A stretch of 64,000 nucleotides of DNA, from contig NZ_JWJD01000001.1 in the NCBI RefSeq assembly GCF_000820505.1, forward strand, positions 583,923 to 647,922. Direction: 5' to 3'. The notes beneath the pieces are model-generated. The model was not told the DNA's origin. It did not search any database and saw nothing but the letters and a program-made list of their open reading frames with translations. Below, piece by piece: positions 15,696-25,139 of this stretch (the first letter of the stretch is position 1; every line of letters begins with the position of its first letter). This DNA comes from Geoalkalibacter ferrihydriticus DSM 17813 (GTDB lineage Bacteria > Desulfobacterota > Desulfuromonadia > Desulfuromonadales > Geoalkalibacteraceae). A program made the position numbers and the translations under genes.

Positions 15696-16472
15696 CTACA
15701 GCGGCCGCGCGTGGCTCTCGACCAAAGCATAGGCCGAATGATTGTGGATCGATTCGAAATTCTCGCACTCGACCTGAAACCAGGTGATTTCTGGCACGGC
15801 GGAGAGCTTCTGGGTCACGGCACGCACGATGTCTTCGACGAACATGGGGTTGTCGTAGGCCTGCTCGGTCACCGCCTTTTCGTCCTCGCGCTTGAGCAGG
15901 GCATAAACCGGGGCGCTGGCGCACTGCTCGAGCCAGCTGACCAGATCTTCGATCCAGACATGGCCCTGGTAACGGATCTGCACGCTGAGAAGGCTGCGTT
16001 GGTTGTGGGCGCCGCGCGCGCTGATGTCGCGTGAACAGGGGCACAGGGAGGTCACTGGTACGCTGACGCCGAGGACGAAATCCTGCTCCTCGCCGAGAAT
16101 GCCGATCATGCGACACTGGTACTCCATGAGGCTGCGCGCCCCGGAAACCGGGGCGCTCTTTTCGATGAAGTAGGGAAAATCGAGCTCCAGGTGGGCGCGA
16201 CTCGCTTCGAGGCGCTGTTTCATCTCGCGCAGCATGGTGTCGAGGCTCTCTATGCTGATTTCGCCGTGATAGAGGTTGAGAACCTCGATGAAACGGCTCA
16301 TGTGAGTGCCCTTGAAATGATGGGGCAGATCCACGTACATGTTGACCCTTGCCACCGTATGCTGGCGGGCCTTGCTTTTGTCCATGACGACGATGGGATA
16401 GCGGATGTTTTTCACCCCCACCTTGTCGATGGCGATGTTGCGGGTATCGGGAGTTTTCTGCACGTCTCGCAT
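15696..16472 (-). CDS. folE2: GTP cyclohydrolase FolE2
   Basis: 258 residues of the COG1469 type. Recognisable stretches are IDKVGVKNIRYPI, TVARVNMYVDLPHHFKGTHMSRF, the metal-binding cysteine in SVPVTSLCPCSRDIS, HNQRSLLSVQIRY and FESIHNHSAYALVE. It converts GTP to 7,8-dihydroneopterin triphosphate, the entry to folate and to queuosine. It does not need zinc specifically, unlike FolE, and often stands in when zinc is short. It is 13 bp downstream of queC, so here it probably supplies the queuosine pathway as well. Confidence 0.95.
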   Translation of the reverse strand: MRDVQKTPDTRNIAIDKVGVKNIRYPIVVMDKSKARQHTVARVNMYVDLPHHFKGTHMSRFIEVLNLYHGEISIESLDTMLREMKQRLEASRAHLELDFPYFIEKSAPVSGARSLMEYQCRMIGILGEEQDFVLGVSVPVTSLCPCSRDISARGAHNQRSLLSVQIRYQGHVWIEDLVSWLEQCASAPVYALLKREDEKAVTEQAYDNPMFVEDIVRAVTQKLSAVPEITWFQVECENFESIHNHSAYALVESHARPL

Positions 16473-16485
16473 GAAGATTCTCTTT

Positions 16486-17160
16486 CTAGGCGTATTTGAG
16501 CGGATCCTCTACCCCCGCCTCGGCAAAACCCTTGAGGCGCAGGCGGCAGGAATCGCAGCGGCCGCAGGCCAGACCCTCGGGCAAAGGATCGTAGCAGGAA
16601 TGGGTGAGGGCGTAATCGACGCCCAGAGCGAGACCGCGCTGGATGATCTGCGCCTTGGTGAGATCGATGAGCGGCGTGTGAATGCGGTAGCGCCCCTGCC
16701 CTTCGACTGCGGCGCGGGTAGCGAGATTGGCCAGTTGCTCAAAGGCGGCGATATACTCCGGGCGACAATCGGGATAGCCCGAATAATCAAGGGCATTGAC
16801 GCCGATGAAAATGTCGAAGGCTCCCAGCACCTCGGCCCAGCTCAGAGCGAAAGAGAGAAACAATGTATTGCGGGCCGGTACGTAGGTCACCGGGATCGCC
16901 CCTTCCTCAATCCCGTCCTTAGGTACCTGGCCCTCGGCGGTCAACGCACTGCCGCCGATGCGACGCATGTCGACCTCGACCACCAGGTGCTCGGCCGCGC
17001 CGATGCGCGGCGCGTACTCGCGGGCCTTGTCCAGTTCAATGCTGTGGCGCTGGCCGTAGGCGAAGGACAGGGCATAGGACGCAAAACCCGCGCGGCCGGC
17101 CAGCGCCATGCAGGTGGTGGAATCAAGTCCGCCGCTGTAAAGGATGACGGCTTTTTTCAT
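16486..17160 (-). CDS. queC: 7-cyano-7-deazaguanine synthase QueC
   Basis: 224 residues. The N-terminal PP-loop [16 protein letters not shown] binds [23 protein letters not shown] is family specific; the C-terminal zinc site is formed by Cys in HSCYDP and CGRCDSC. It turns 7-carboxy-7-deazaguanine into preQ0, a step of queuosine tRNA modification. folE2 follows directly, linking the first and last steps of preQ0 formation; queD and queE are not in the window. The 93 bp upstream, after pyk, contain a GC-rich hairpin around 17230-17257 that overlaps the pyk stop but no riboswitch was recognised. Confidence 0.95.
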   Translation of the reverse strand: MKKAVILYSGGLDSTTCMALAGRAGFASYALSFAYGQRHSIELDKAREYAPRIGAAEHLVVEVDMRRIGGSALTAEGQVPKDGIEEGAIPVTYVPARNTLFLSFALSWAEVLGAFDIFIGVNALDYSGYPDCRPEYIAAFEQLANLATRAAVEGQGRYRIHTPLIDLTKAQIIQRGLALGVDYALTHSCYDPLPEGLACGRCDSCRLRLKGFAEAGVEDPLKYA

Positions 17161-17253
17161 CGGTCGAATCTCGTCTTTTTTGGGATTGGGGGAGAGAATC
17201 GCTGTTTTGAGGTCTCTCCTGCCAGACGGCTAACGCCGAAGGCCCGGTTTTCG

Positions 17254-18702
17254 TTAGTGCACTTCGTAGAAATCTCCAACCCCGATGCGATGCACCTTCA
17301 TCAGATTGGTGGTACCCGGCGCCGAGACAGGACTGCCCATGGTGATAACCACCACGTCGCCGCGCTTGAGCACTCCGGCGGCGAGCACCGCCTTTTCCAC
17401 CGAGCGGATCTGCGCCTCGGTGTCCCCTTCGATGTCGACACGAATCGAGCGGATGCCGGCGTAGAGAGCCAGTCGGCGGCGCACACGGGGTGAAGGAGTA
17501 ACAGCGAAGATGGGCACGCTGGGCCGAAACTTGGCCACCAGGGCGGCGGTACTGCCGGTCTGGGTGAACGCCAGGATCCCCGTGGTACTGAGGGATTTGG
17601 CCACCTGGCAGGCGGCCTGGCCGATGGCTTCGGGCAGGCTGCGATAACCGCGCGTTTCGGAAATGGTGTGAAAAACCATTTCGCGCAGATTGGGATCGGA
17701 CTCCACGTCGTGGGCCACGCGCGCCATGAGCGTGACCGCTTCCACCGGATATTGACCCGCTGCGGTTTCGCCCGAGAGCATCACTGCGTCGGTGCCATCA
17801 AGTATGGCGTTGGCCACATCGGAGGTTTCGGCACGGGTCGGGCGTGGATTGCCGATCATACTCTCTAGCATCTGGGTCGCGGTGATCACCGGTTTGCCGA
17901 CCTCGTTGCATTCGCGAATAATGCGCTTCTGGATCAGCGGAACCTTCTCCGGCGGCATTTCCACGCCAAGATCGCCGCGCGCCACCATGATACCGTCGGC
18001 CGCTTCAAGAATCGCGGAAAAATTGTCGACTGCTTCGGGCTTTTCGATTTTCGCAATCACCTGAATGTCGGATTTTGCCTGGTAAAGACGGTTTTTCAGC
18101 TCCCAAACATCCTCGGGACGCCGCACAAAGGACAGAGCGATAAAATCGACCTCATGCTCCACGCAGAAGGCGAGATCCTCAACGTCCTTTTCCGTGAGAG
18201 CCGGGGCCGAAACCTTAACCCCGGGCAGATTCATGCCCTTGCGGTCCTTGAGAGCGCCGCCGACCTTGACCCGGCAGCGCACCTCACCATTGACGACACC
18301 CAGCACCTCAAGTTCCATCAGGCCATCATCAAGCAGGATACGATCACCAATTTCCACGTCGCCGGGCAGGGCTTCATAGATGGTGGGGATCACCCCGTCG
18401 GCGCCGAGGACCTCGCGCGTGGTGATGAGCACCTCCTGCCCGACTTCAAGCAACATCTGCCCGCCGCGCATGAGTCCGGTACGGATTTTGGGGCCCTGCA
18501 GGTCGCCGATGATGCCTACGGCACAGCGGCGGCGCACGGAAAGAGCGCGAATGGTGCGGATCCACTGCGCTTTGTCGGCATGACTGCCGTGGGAAAAATT
18601 CAGACGAAAGACATCGGCGCCGGCCTCCATGAGAGCCAGTAATTTCTCCTCGTTGGCGCAGGACGGGCCGACAGTGGCAACGATTTTGGTGCGACGGAAC
18701 AT
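17254..18702 (-). CDS. pyk: Pyruvate kinase
   Basis: 482 residues from ATG at 18702 (MFRRTKIVATVGPSC), with GGGAG 8 nt upstream; a longer frame upstream is not supported. Typical parts: FRLNFSHGS (substrate and K+ site), LQGPKIRTG, the B domain (about residues 70-165), IAKIEKPEAVDNF with catalytic Lys, MVARGDLGVEMP, ATQMLESMI, TSDVANAILDGTDAVMLSGETA, and a C-terminal allosteric domain. It makes pyruvate and ATP from phosphoenolpyruvate. It heads the leftward run pyk-queC-folE2; linkage to queC in one transcript is possible but not shown. Confidence 0.96.
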   Translation of the reverse strand: MFRRTKIVATVGPSCANEEKLLALMEAGADVFRLNFSHGSHADKAQWIRTIRALSVRRRCAVGIIGDLQGPKIRTGLMRGGQMLLEVGQEVLITTREVLGADGVIPTIYEALPGDVEIGDRILLDDGLMELEVLGVVNGEVRCRVKVGGALKDRKGMNLPGVKVSAPALTEKDVEDLAFCVEHEVDFIALSFVRRPEDVWELKNRLYQAKSDIQVIAKIEKPEAVDNFSAILEAADGIMVARGDLGVEMPPEKVPLIQKRIIRECNEVGKPVITATQMLESMIGNPRPTRAETSDVANAILDGTDAVMLSGETAAGQYPVEAVTLMARVAHDVESDPNLREMVFHTISETRGYRSLPEAIGQAACQVAKSLSTTGILAFTQTGSTAALVAKFRPSVPIFAVTPSPRVRRRLALYAGIRSIRVDIEGDTEAQIRSVEKAVLAAGVLKRGDVVVITMGSPVSAPGTTNLMKVHRIGVGDFYEVH

Positions 18703-18759
18703 AGCTGAACTCCCTGGACTCAAAAAAAGTAACTTTAGCCGCGGCACACGCTGAAATGT

Positions 18760-18807
18760 TACCAAAAAACAAACAAAAAGACCCTCGCCCGGCAGGGAAA
18801 AGGGTCT
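18760..18807 (-). terminator. Intrinsic terminator after the di-haem lipoprotein gene
   Basis: AGACCCT (18779-18785) pairs with AGGGTCT (18801-18807); on the minus strand the stem is followed by CTTTTTGTTTGTTTTTT. It lies 24 bp after the cytochrome gene and insulates it from pyk. Confidence 0.75.
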
Positions 18808-18830
18808 GAACTATCTGGCATCGGGCCCTG

Positions 18831-19151
18831 TCAATGATGGTAGCGGCCTTTATACTGGGTGTGCGCCCGATCAGGACCCTTATGGCAGCGAAAACAGCGC
18901 TGTTCAGTAAGTTTCTGCTGCTCCAGGGTCGAAGCTTCGGGCGGCATTACCGAGGTCGGCTGCTGCCAGGCAGGCGTCCCGCTTTCATCACTGAGATAGA
19001 CCGGCGCGATGGCAACACTCCAATCATTGCTGATAGCCGCCTGATGGCACTGATCACAGCCTCCCGGCGGCGGAATCGCTTTCCAGGATCCCAACATGGC
19101 ACAACCCACCAACCCGGCGGCGGCAACCAGAAAAATCAACAATCCCTTCAT
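18831..19151 (-). CDS. Small di-haem c-type cytochrome lipoprotein
   Basis: 106 residues. Signal with lipobox AAGLVGC (lipidated Cys17), then CDQCH at 32-36 and CFRCH at 86-90, so two covalent haems are expected. Between the motifs a Pro-rich segment (MPPEASTLEQQKLTEQRC) contains further possible ligands, and the C-terminus is His-rich (HTQYKGRYHH). GGAGAGG lies 9 nt before the ATG. It is followed by its own terminator and is probably monocistronic. Envelope-anchored small cytochromes are common in metal-reducing Desulfuromonadales, where they carry electrons across the periplasm; the partner here is unknown. Confidence 0.85.
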   Translation of the reverse strand: MKGLLIFLVAAAGLVGCAMLGSWKAIPPPGGCDQCHQAAISNDWSVAIAPVYLSDESGTPAWQQPTSVMPPEASTLEQQKLTEQRCFRCHKGPDRAHTQYKGRYHH

Positions 19152-19296
19152 ACTGCAAACCTCTCCCGATAAAATCTTAGTTCATGATAACACAGGCGGC
19201 GGCGATGGCAAACGGCAAAACGGTTGCCCCCCTCTAGGACCCCATGGTAACATGCGCCTTTTGAAAGTCACCGGAAAAAGGATTTTTTTTCGCCTT

Positions 19297-21705
19297 ATGT
19301 CAATCGGACGCCTCCTCAAATATCTGAGCCTGTTGTTGCTTTTCATGGTGGTCAGCGCGGCGGGCTTGCTGGCCGCGGCCTATGTCTATGTCGCCGGTGA
19401 TCTGCCGCGGGTCGACACTCTGTCCGACTATCGGCCGCCGATCATCACCCGGGTCTACAGTGACGATGGCGCGGTGATCGCCGAATACTCGCGGGAGCGC
19501 CGCATCCTGGTGCCCGTCGAGCGCTTGCCGCAGCAGTTGGTCAATGCCTTTGTCGCTGCGGAAGACTCCCAGTTTTTCCGCCACCAGGGCATAGACTTCA
19601 TCTCCATTGTGCGTGCCGCCATTCGCAACCTGCAAGCCGGCGGCATCGTCCAGGGCGGCAGCACCATCACCCAGCAGGTGGCAAAGAGCATGCTGCTGAC
19701 TCCGGAGCGCAAATTCTCGCGCAAGTTCAAAGAGGCCATCCTGGCCTGGCGCATGGAGCAGCGACTGTCCAAAGAGGGCATTCTCTACCTCTACCTGAAT
19801 CAAATTTACCTCGGCCACGCCGCTTATGGTGTGCAGGCCGCCGCCGAAAACTACTTCAATAAAGACGTGCAGGAACTCACCTTGGCCGAATGCGCCATGC
19901 TCGCCGGCCTGCCCCAGGCGCCGAGCCGCTTTTCGCCTTATCGAAATTTTTCCGGCGCCAAGGAGCGCCAGCGTTATGTTCTCAATCGCATGGCCGATGA
20001 AGGCTTCATCAGCGCCGATGAGGCGCGCGCGGCCTTCGCCGAAGAGTTGACCATTCATCCCCGGGTCAACCGCCACATCGCAGGCGCCGCCTATTTTACC
20101 GAGCAGGTACGGCGCTACCTGGAACAGAATTACGGCGAGGACCTGCTCTACAACGGCGGTCTCGAGGTTCATACATCCATGAACCTCGGCATGCAGCAGG
20201 CCGCTCAGGCGGCGGTGCGCGACAATCTGCGCGACCACGACAAGCGTCGCGGCTATCGCGGCCCCCTGCGGGTTTTGGCCCCGGCGGAAGTGGATGATTT
20301 TTTGCTGCGGCAGCAAGAGAGCCTCGACAGCGCTGCGCCCGAGGCAGATACCCTGCATGAAGCGGTTCTTACCGGCTCTGATGAGCGCAGGTTGCGTCTG
20401 CGCCTGGGCGCCCGGAGCGGCACCATCGAGCGTAGCGAGGCGCGGTGGGCCGGCACCATCGAAGTCGTGGCCGCCGATCGCCCGGCGGCGGGTAATGCCA
20501 ATGGCGGACGCACACGTCTGCCTTTGGGGTCGGTCGTGCAGGTCCGCATCACCAAGGTCAATGCGGACGGTTCGCTGAGTCTCGCCCTGGAGCAGGAACC
20601 CCTGGCTCAGGGAGCTCTGATCGCTCTGGATCCGCGCAACGGCCTGGTCCGGGCCATGGTGGGCGGCTATGATTTCGGCACCAGCCAGTTCAACCGCACC
20701 ATCCAGGCACGGCGCCTGCCCGGGTCGGCAATCAAACCCCTCATCTATGCCGCCGCCCTCGACCGCGGCTATACCCCGGCGACACTGATTCTCGACAATC
20801 CCGTGATCTATCGCGAGGTGAGCGCTTCTGGCGAAGAAACCGAATGGCGGCCGAAAAACTACGATGATAAATTTATAGGTCAGACCAGTTTCCGCGAGGC
20901 GCTCGCCCTATCACGCAACGTGGTGACCATAAAAATTCTCGAGGATATCGGCCTCGGCTATGCCCTTAACTATGCCCGCAAACTCGGTATCGAGGCGCCC
21001 CTGCCCCGCGACTTGACTCTGGCTCTGGGTTCGGCCGCCATGACCCCCATGGAGTTGACCAGCGCCTACAGTGTTTTCGCCAGTGGCGGGGTGCGCACCT
21101 CGCCTTCGTATATCGTGCGCATTAAGGATCGTGACGGACGCGTTCTCGAATCCATCGATCCCGGCGACTTTCCCATGGGCCTGGGCGCCGGACAGCGCCT
21201 ACTGGGGCAATCGCCCGAGCGGGTCATCTCGCCGACCACCGCCTACCTCGTCACCAATCTGCTGGAAAGCGCGGTGCAGGACGGCACCGGGCAGCGCGCC
21301 AAGGTTCTTAATCGGCCGGTGGCGGGGAAAACCGGCACCACCAATGAGCTCAAGGACGCCTGGTTCATCGGTTACGTGCCGCAACTGGTCGCCGCGTCCT
21401 GGGTCGGCTACGATCAGGAACGGTCCCTGGGTCGATATGAAACCGGTGCGCGAGCGGCCGCGCCGGCATGGATTTCCTTCATGCAGGAGGCGGTCAGGGA
21501 TCTGCCGCCCGCCCACTTTCCCGTACCCGATTCCATCGAATTTCGTCCCATTGATCCGCGCACCGGACTGCTCACCACCGAGGATGCCGAACACCTGCGC
21601 TTCGAGGCCTTCGCACCCGGTAGCGCCCCGACGCGCTACAGCATGGACGAGAAGGATCTCAAGGCTCAGGACTTTTTCCGCCTGGATCTGGAAGATCTCT
21701 ATTAA
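19297..21705 (+). CDS. mrcA: Penicillin-binding protein 1A (bifunctional)
   Basis: 802 residues from ATG 19297. A single membrane helix (about residues 8-32) is followed by the GT51 glycosyltransferase domain (catalytic Glu89 in VAAEDSQFFRHQGID, GGSTITQQVAKSML) and, after an OB-like insertion, the transpeptidase with SAIK (Ser477), SRN (Ser539) and KTGTT (Lys678). It polymerises and cross-links peptidoglycan at the inner membrane. A start at ATG 19252 (AGGA 12 nt upstream) would add 15 basic cytoplasmic residues and cannot be excluded. Its last 47 bp overlap the convergent TAXI-protein gene. Confidence 0.93.
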   Translation: MSIGRLLKYLSLLLLFMVVSAAGLLAAAYVYVAGDLPRVDTLSDYRPPIITRVYSDDGAVIAEYSRERRILVPVERLPQQLVNAFVAAEDSQFFRHQGIDFISIVRAAIRNLQAGGIVQGGSTITQQVAKSMLLTPERKFSRKFKEAILAWRMEQRLSKEGILYLYLNQIYLGHAAYGVQAAAENYFNKDVQELTLAECAMLAGLPQAPSRFSPYRNFSGAKERQRYVLNRMADEGFISADEARAAFAEELTIHPRVNRHIAGAAYFTEQVRRYLEQNYGEDLLYNGGLEVHTSMNLGMQQAAQAAVRDNLRDHDKRRGYRGPLRVLAPAEVDDFLLRQQESLDSAAPEADTLHEAVLTGSDERRLRLRLGARSGTIERSEARWAGTIEVVAADRPAAGNANGGRTRLPLGSVVQVRITKVNADGSLSLALEQEPLAQGALIALDPRNGLVRAMVGGYDFGTSQFNRTIQARRLPGSAIKPLIYAAALDRGYTPATLILDNPVIYREVSASGEETEWRPKNYDDKFIGQTSFREALALSRNVVTIKILEDIGLGYALNYARKLGIEAPLPRDLTLALGSAAMTPMELTSAYSVFASGGVRTSPSYIVRIKDRDGRVLESIDPGDFPMGLGAGQRLLGQSPERVISPTTAYLVTNLLESAVQDGTGQRAKVLNRPVAGKTGTTNELKDAWFIGYVPQLVAASWVGYDQERSLGRYETGARAAAPAWISFMQEAVRDLPPAHFPVPDSIEFRPIDPRTGLLTTEDAEHLRFEAFAPGSAPTRYSMDEKDLKAQDFFRLDLEDLY

Positions 21706-22717
21706 CAAGGGGAGAATCCTCCACGGCCTCCGGCAGCAAGGCCGCGGGAAGTTCGCGCCCCTGCTGCCGCCAGAAATAGGCCGCGCCGGGATGCAAGGGG
21801 ATGTTGATCCCTGTAAGGGCGGCGGCGGCGGAAAAATCAGCCAGCACGGGATGCACACGGCGCAGCGACTTTACCCCCTCTTCGCTGTAGACCCCCTCAA
21901 GAATACGCCACACCATATCCCGTGAGAGGTGCCGCCCGGCCACCAGCAGCGCGCTGTCCTCAAAACTGCTCACCGCCTGCTGCTGTCCCTCGTAGGTTCC
22001 GGAAGCGATATCCACCGGTCGGTAATAGGGGTTGAGTTCAAAAAAACGCACCATCCCCGCGACATCGCGCAAATTTATCAGGCGCAGAGGCCGTTGCGCC
22101 AACGCCGCCTCAAAGGAGGCGCTGGGCACTCCAACCATTTCCCATACCGCCACCACATTGCCGCGAAGCAACTCGCTCACCGCCATGTCATACCCCAGAT
22201 AGACGGGCACGATCTGCTCCCAGATACCCAGAGCGCGAAAATAACGCTCCGCCGCGCGGGCAGCGCCTGATCCGGGGTTGCCCACCGCGATCCGCGCTCC
22301 TCTGAGCTGCTCAGGCCGAGTGATGCGGCTGCGTTCGAGCACTGCCAACTGAGCTACCGCACCGAACAGGCGTGCCGCGGGAAGGGCATTTTTCAGCTGC
22401 ACCGGCACGGGCTTCTCGTCCGGGCCGCCGCTCACCCAGAAATCTGCGGCATACACCAGGCCAAGATCCATCTGCTCGCGCTCCAAGGCGCGCAGATTGG
22501 CGACAGAGCCGCCGCTGCGCTCGACCATGAAACGGTACCCCGGGTGGTGGGGCTGCAACACCTCGACCAACCCCTCGCCCACCAGTTGAAAGGTTCCGCC
22601 ATAGGGACCCCCGCCGAGACGCAGGGTGCGACTGCGCTGCTCGCAACCACCCAGGGTCGAGGCCATAAGCCCCACAGCCATCAGAACAAAAATCGAAAAA
22701 ACAAAAACGCGCTTCAA
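21659..22717 (-). CDS. TAXI-type TRAP transporter solute-binding lipoprotein
   Basis: 352 residues. Lipobox ASTLGGC (Cys25), then the TAXI/NMT1-type periplasmic binding fold: LRLGGGPYGGTFQLVGEGLVEVL, VERSGGSVANLRALEREQMDLGLVYA, ARIAVGNPGSGAARAAERYFRALG, FFELNPYYRPVDIASGTYEGQ. These proteins bind small organic acids, often glutamate or similar, for DctQM-type permeases. No TRAP permease gene is in the neighbourhood, so it is an orphan here. The 3' end overlaps mrcA by 47 bp on the opposite strand; nth lies immediately upstream of its own end, running the same way (start 22717, nth stop 22725). Confidence 0.87.
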   Translation of the reverse strand: MKRVFVFSIFVLMAVGLMASTLGGCEQRSRTLRLGGGPYGGTFQLVGEGLVEVLQPHHPGYRFMVERSGGSVANLRALEREQMDLGLVYAADFWVSGGPDEKPVPVQLKNALPAARLFGAVAQLAVLERSRITRPEQLRGARIAVGNPGSGAARAAERYFRALGIWEQIVPVYLGYDMAVSELLRGNVVAVWEMVGVPSASFEAALAQRPLRLINLRDVAGMVRFFELNPYYRPVDIASGTYEGQQQAVSSFEDSALLVAGRHLSRDMVWRILEGVYSEEGVKSLRRVHPVLADFSAAAALTGINIPLHPGAAYFWRQQGRELPAALLPEAVEDSPLVNRDLPDPGGKSPEP

Positions 22718-22724
22718 TGAACCC

Positions 22725-23384
22725 TCACCGTGAATTGACCACCCCCCGGCGGGGGCAGGGTTTGCTCACCGGACAGTGCGAACATTGGGGAGTCGGCGCC
22801 TTACAGATGCGCCGTCCATGGAAAATGAGGACATGCCCGGTTTGCGTCCATTTTTCAGCCGGCAATAACCATCGAAGATCTCTCTCTATTTTCTCAGGAT
22901 CCTGCTCCGCCGTCCACCCTAGCCGAAAAGCAATGCGCTTTACGTGGGTGTCGACCACCATGCCGGCCTGGCCGAAGGCCACACCCAGAACGACGTTGGC
23001 GGTTTTGCGCCCGACACCGGGCAGACTCACCAGTTGTTCCAGGCTTGTCGGTACCCGTCCGGCGAAATCGGTTAACAACACCCGCGCCGCAGCCTGAATG
23101 CTGCGTGCCTTGTTGCGAAAAAATCCCGTCGACCGAATGGCTTCTTCCAACTCGCCCAGATCCGCCTCGGCAAATGCCGCGACATCAGGATAGCGGGCAA
23201 AAAGTGCCGGTGTGACCTGATTGACCCGCTCGTCGGTACATTGCGCCGACAGCATGGTCGCCACCAACAACTGCCATGGATCGGCATGATGCAGCGCGCA
23301 ATGCGCATCCGCGTGGGTTGTCTCCAACACAGACAGAACCACGAGGGCTGCCGCGCGGCGGCTCGCTGCGGTGCTCAAGGACAA
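22725..23384 (-). CDS. nth: Endonuclease III (DNA glycosylase/AP lyase)
   Basis: About 219 residues. Helix-hairpin-helix LPGVGRKTANVVL with the catalytic Lys, the catalytic Asp in MVVDTHVKR, LLVATMLSAQCTDERVN near the start, and the four-cysteine iron-sulphur loop CKAPTPQCSHCPVSKPC (spacing 6-2-5). It removes oxidised pyrimidines in base-excision repair. There is no ATG ahead of the conserved region; TTG at 23384 or 23378 inside the end of polX is the likely start, giving about 10 nt of overlap with polX and suggesting coupling of two repair genes. Confidence 0.92.
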   Translation of the reverse strand: MSLSTAASRRAAALVVLSVLETTHADAHCALHHADPWQLLVATMLSAQCTDERVNQVTPALFARYPDVAAFAEADLGELEEAIRSTGFFRNKARSIQAAARVLLTDFAGRVPTSLEQLVSLPGVGRKTANVVLGVAFGQAGMVVDTHVKRIAFRLGWTAEQDPEKIERDLRWLLPAEKWTQTGHVLIFHGRRICKAPTPQCSHCPVSKPCPRRGVVNSR

Positions 23385-25117
23385 GCCACCCGTGCCGCAA
23401 AACCGGCGCGGCGCGCCCGCAGGTATTGCAGCATTTCGCCCTTTTCCCGACAATTGAGAATATCCCGCGCTTCCAGCCAACCCTTGCGTGCGCTGATAAC
23501 TCCGTAGCGCACATGATCGAGTCCTTGCACGCTGTGGGCATCAGGATTGATCGCGATGAGCACGCCGAGATCCCTGGCGGTGCGCAGCAGGCGCCAGTCA
23601 AGATCGAGACGCTGGGGGTTGGCGTTGAGTTCCACCACGACGCCATGCCTGGCTGCCGCCTGCAGCACTGCTTGCTGATCAAATTGATAGGCGTCGCGCG
23701 CCAGCAAAAGACGCCCGCTGGGATGACCGAGCATGGTGGTCCGAGGATTGGCGATGGCCGCCAGCAGACGACGTGTCTGCGCCGCCGGGCCCAGATTGAA
23801 ATGCGAGTGAATCGAGGCGATGACAAAATCAAATCCGGCCAGCAGCTCATCCGGGTAATCGAGCCGACCATCGACCAGGATGTCCGACTCGATGCCCTTG
23901 AGCAATTGAAAATCCTCAAATTGGGAATTAAGTTCATCAATGTCACGCCATTGTTCTCTGACCCGTTCAGCGTCCAGCCCCCGGGCGTAATGAGCGCTTT
24001 GGCTATGGTCGCAGATACCGAGATAGCTCCAGCCGCGTGCACGTGCCGCGGCCGCCAGTTCAGCAAGGGTTGCCCGGCCGTCGCTGGCCACCGTATGCAC
24101 ATGAAAGACACCGCGCAGATCAGCCTCCTGCACCAGCCTCGGCAGACGATTCTCCGCAGCCGCGGCGATCTCACCGCGATTCTCCCGCAATTCGGGCGCA
24201 ATGGGGGCCAGCTGCAGAATCCGGTAAAGATCCTCTTCGCTGGCGCAAGCAATCAAACCGCCTGCGTTTCTCAGACCTTGAGGGCTCAGGTCAAAGCCAA
24301 GGCCGCGGGCATGTTCGCGCAAGGCAATGTTGTGCTCACGGCTGCCGGTATAATGCAATAGCGCGGCTGGAAATTGCGCAGGCGAAACGCAGTGCAGATC
24401 GACCTGCAGGCCATTTTTCAACCGAATTTTTGCCTTGTTGCCGCGCGGCGTCTGCATGACCGCGCCCGGGGTGGCATAAAAGACGTCCAATAGGACGCGG
24501 CACGGCCGGCCGGCCGCCACCAGATCGACATCCTTAACTGTTTCGCAGCCACGTCGCACACTGCCGGCCTCCGAGAGCTGCGCACACTGGGGATGGTTGG
24601 CGAGCCCTGCTGTGAGCAGAGCGGCGGCCTCCAGCCCGTCAGAGAGGAGAAAGCGCCCCTTGAAACGTTTGAGACGCTCGATACCGGCGAGAATGACATC
24701 CTGAATCCTGGCACCGAAGCCGGGCAGATCCAACAAGCGGTTCTCGTTACAGGCGTATTCCAATTCGCCCAGGGAGCCGATCTGTAATTTCTCCAGAAGA
24801 ATACGCGCGCGTTTCGGGCCCAGATTCGGTATCCGCAGAAGCTCCTCGACACCTTTGGGCAAAGTTGCAAGCAATTCGCGGCGCAAGGCAAGATCGCCGG
24901 TTTTCAGCACCTCCGCGACATCTTGCGCGAGCTTCTCGCCGATTCCGGGAATCTCCCGCAGGCGCCCGGCGCCGGCCAATCCATCCAGAGATCCGGAAAA
25001 ATCGACCAGACTGCGTGCCGCGCGGCGATAGGCACCGACCCGGTACGGATTTCCGCCCTGCACTTCGAGTAGCTGCGCAACTTGCTGGAAAATATCAGAT
25101 ATCTGAATCCTGTCCAC
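23375..25117 (-). CDS. polX: PolX-type DNA polymerase / 3'-5' exonuclease with PHP domain
   Basis: 580 residues. N-terminal HhH lyase-like region (IPGIGEKLAQDVAEVL, IPNLGPKRARILLEKL), polymerase X palm with AGSVRRGCETVKDVDLVAAG and the third Asp in GLQVDLHCV, then a PHP phosphoesterase domain from about residue 330 with HVHTVASDG, ICDHSQSAHYA, ASIHSHF, GHPSGR and INPDAHS. Bacterial PolX fills short gaps in repair. No ATG is near the start; GTG at 25117 (VDRIQISDIFQQVAQ) has AAGG 11 nt upstream and matches the family N-terminus, while GTG at 25138 would start inside a DnaA-box sequence. nth overlaps its end. Confidence 0.93.
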   Translation of the reverse strand: MDRIQISDIFQQVAQLLEVQGGNPYRVGAYRRAARSLVDFSGSLDGLAGAGRLREIPGIGEKLAQDVAEVLKTGDLALRRELLATLPKGVEELLRIPNLGPKRARILLEKLQIGSLGELEYACNENRLLDLPGFGARIQDVILAGIERLKRFKGRFLLSDGLEAAALLTAGLANHPQCAQLSEAGSVRRGCETVKDVDLVAAGRPCRVLLDVFYATPGAVMQTPRGNKAKIRLKNGLQVDLHCVSPAQFPAALLHYTGSREHNIALREHARGLGFDLSPQGLRNAGGLIACASEEDLYRILQLAPIAPELRENRGEIAAAAENRLPRLVQEADLRGVFHVHTVASDGRATLAELAAAARARGWSYLGICDHSQSAHYARGLDAERVREQWRDIDELNSQFEDFQLLKGIESDILVDGRLDYPDELLAGFDFVIASIHSHFNLGPAAQTRRLLAAIANPRTTMLGHPSGRLLLARDAYQFDQQAVLQAAARHGVVVELNANPQRLDLDWRLLRTARDLGVLIAINPDAHSVQGLDHVRYGVISARKGWLEARDILNCREKGEMLQYLRARRAGFAARVACP

Positions 25118-25130
25118 TGCTTTCACAACC

Positions 25131-25139
25131 TTATCCACA
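25131..25139 (+). promoter_or_regulatory. Perfect DnaA box in front of polX
   Basis: TTATCCACA, exact match to the DnaA 9-mer, 14 nt upstream of the polX start chosen here and 18 nt after the end of the upstream gene. Confidence 0.45.

Noticed and set aside
17161-17253. preQ1 riboswitch upstream of queC
   Set aside because: No match to the preQ1 aptamer core; only a GC-rich hairpin overlapping the pyk stop was seen.
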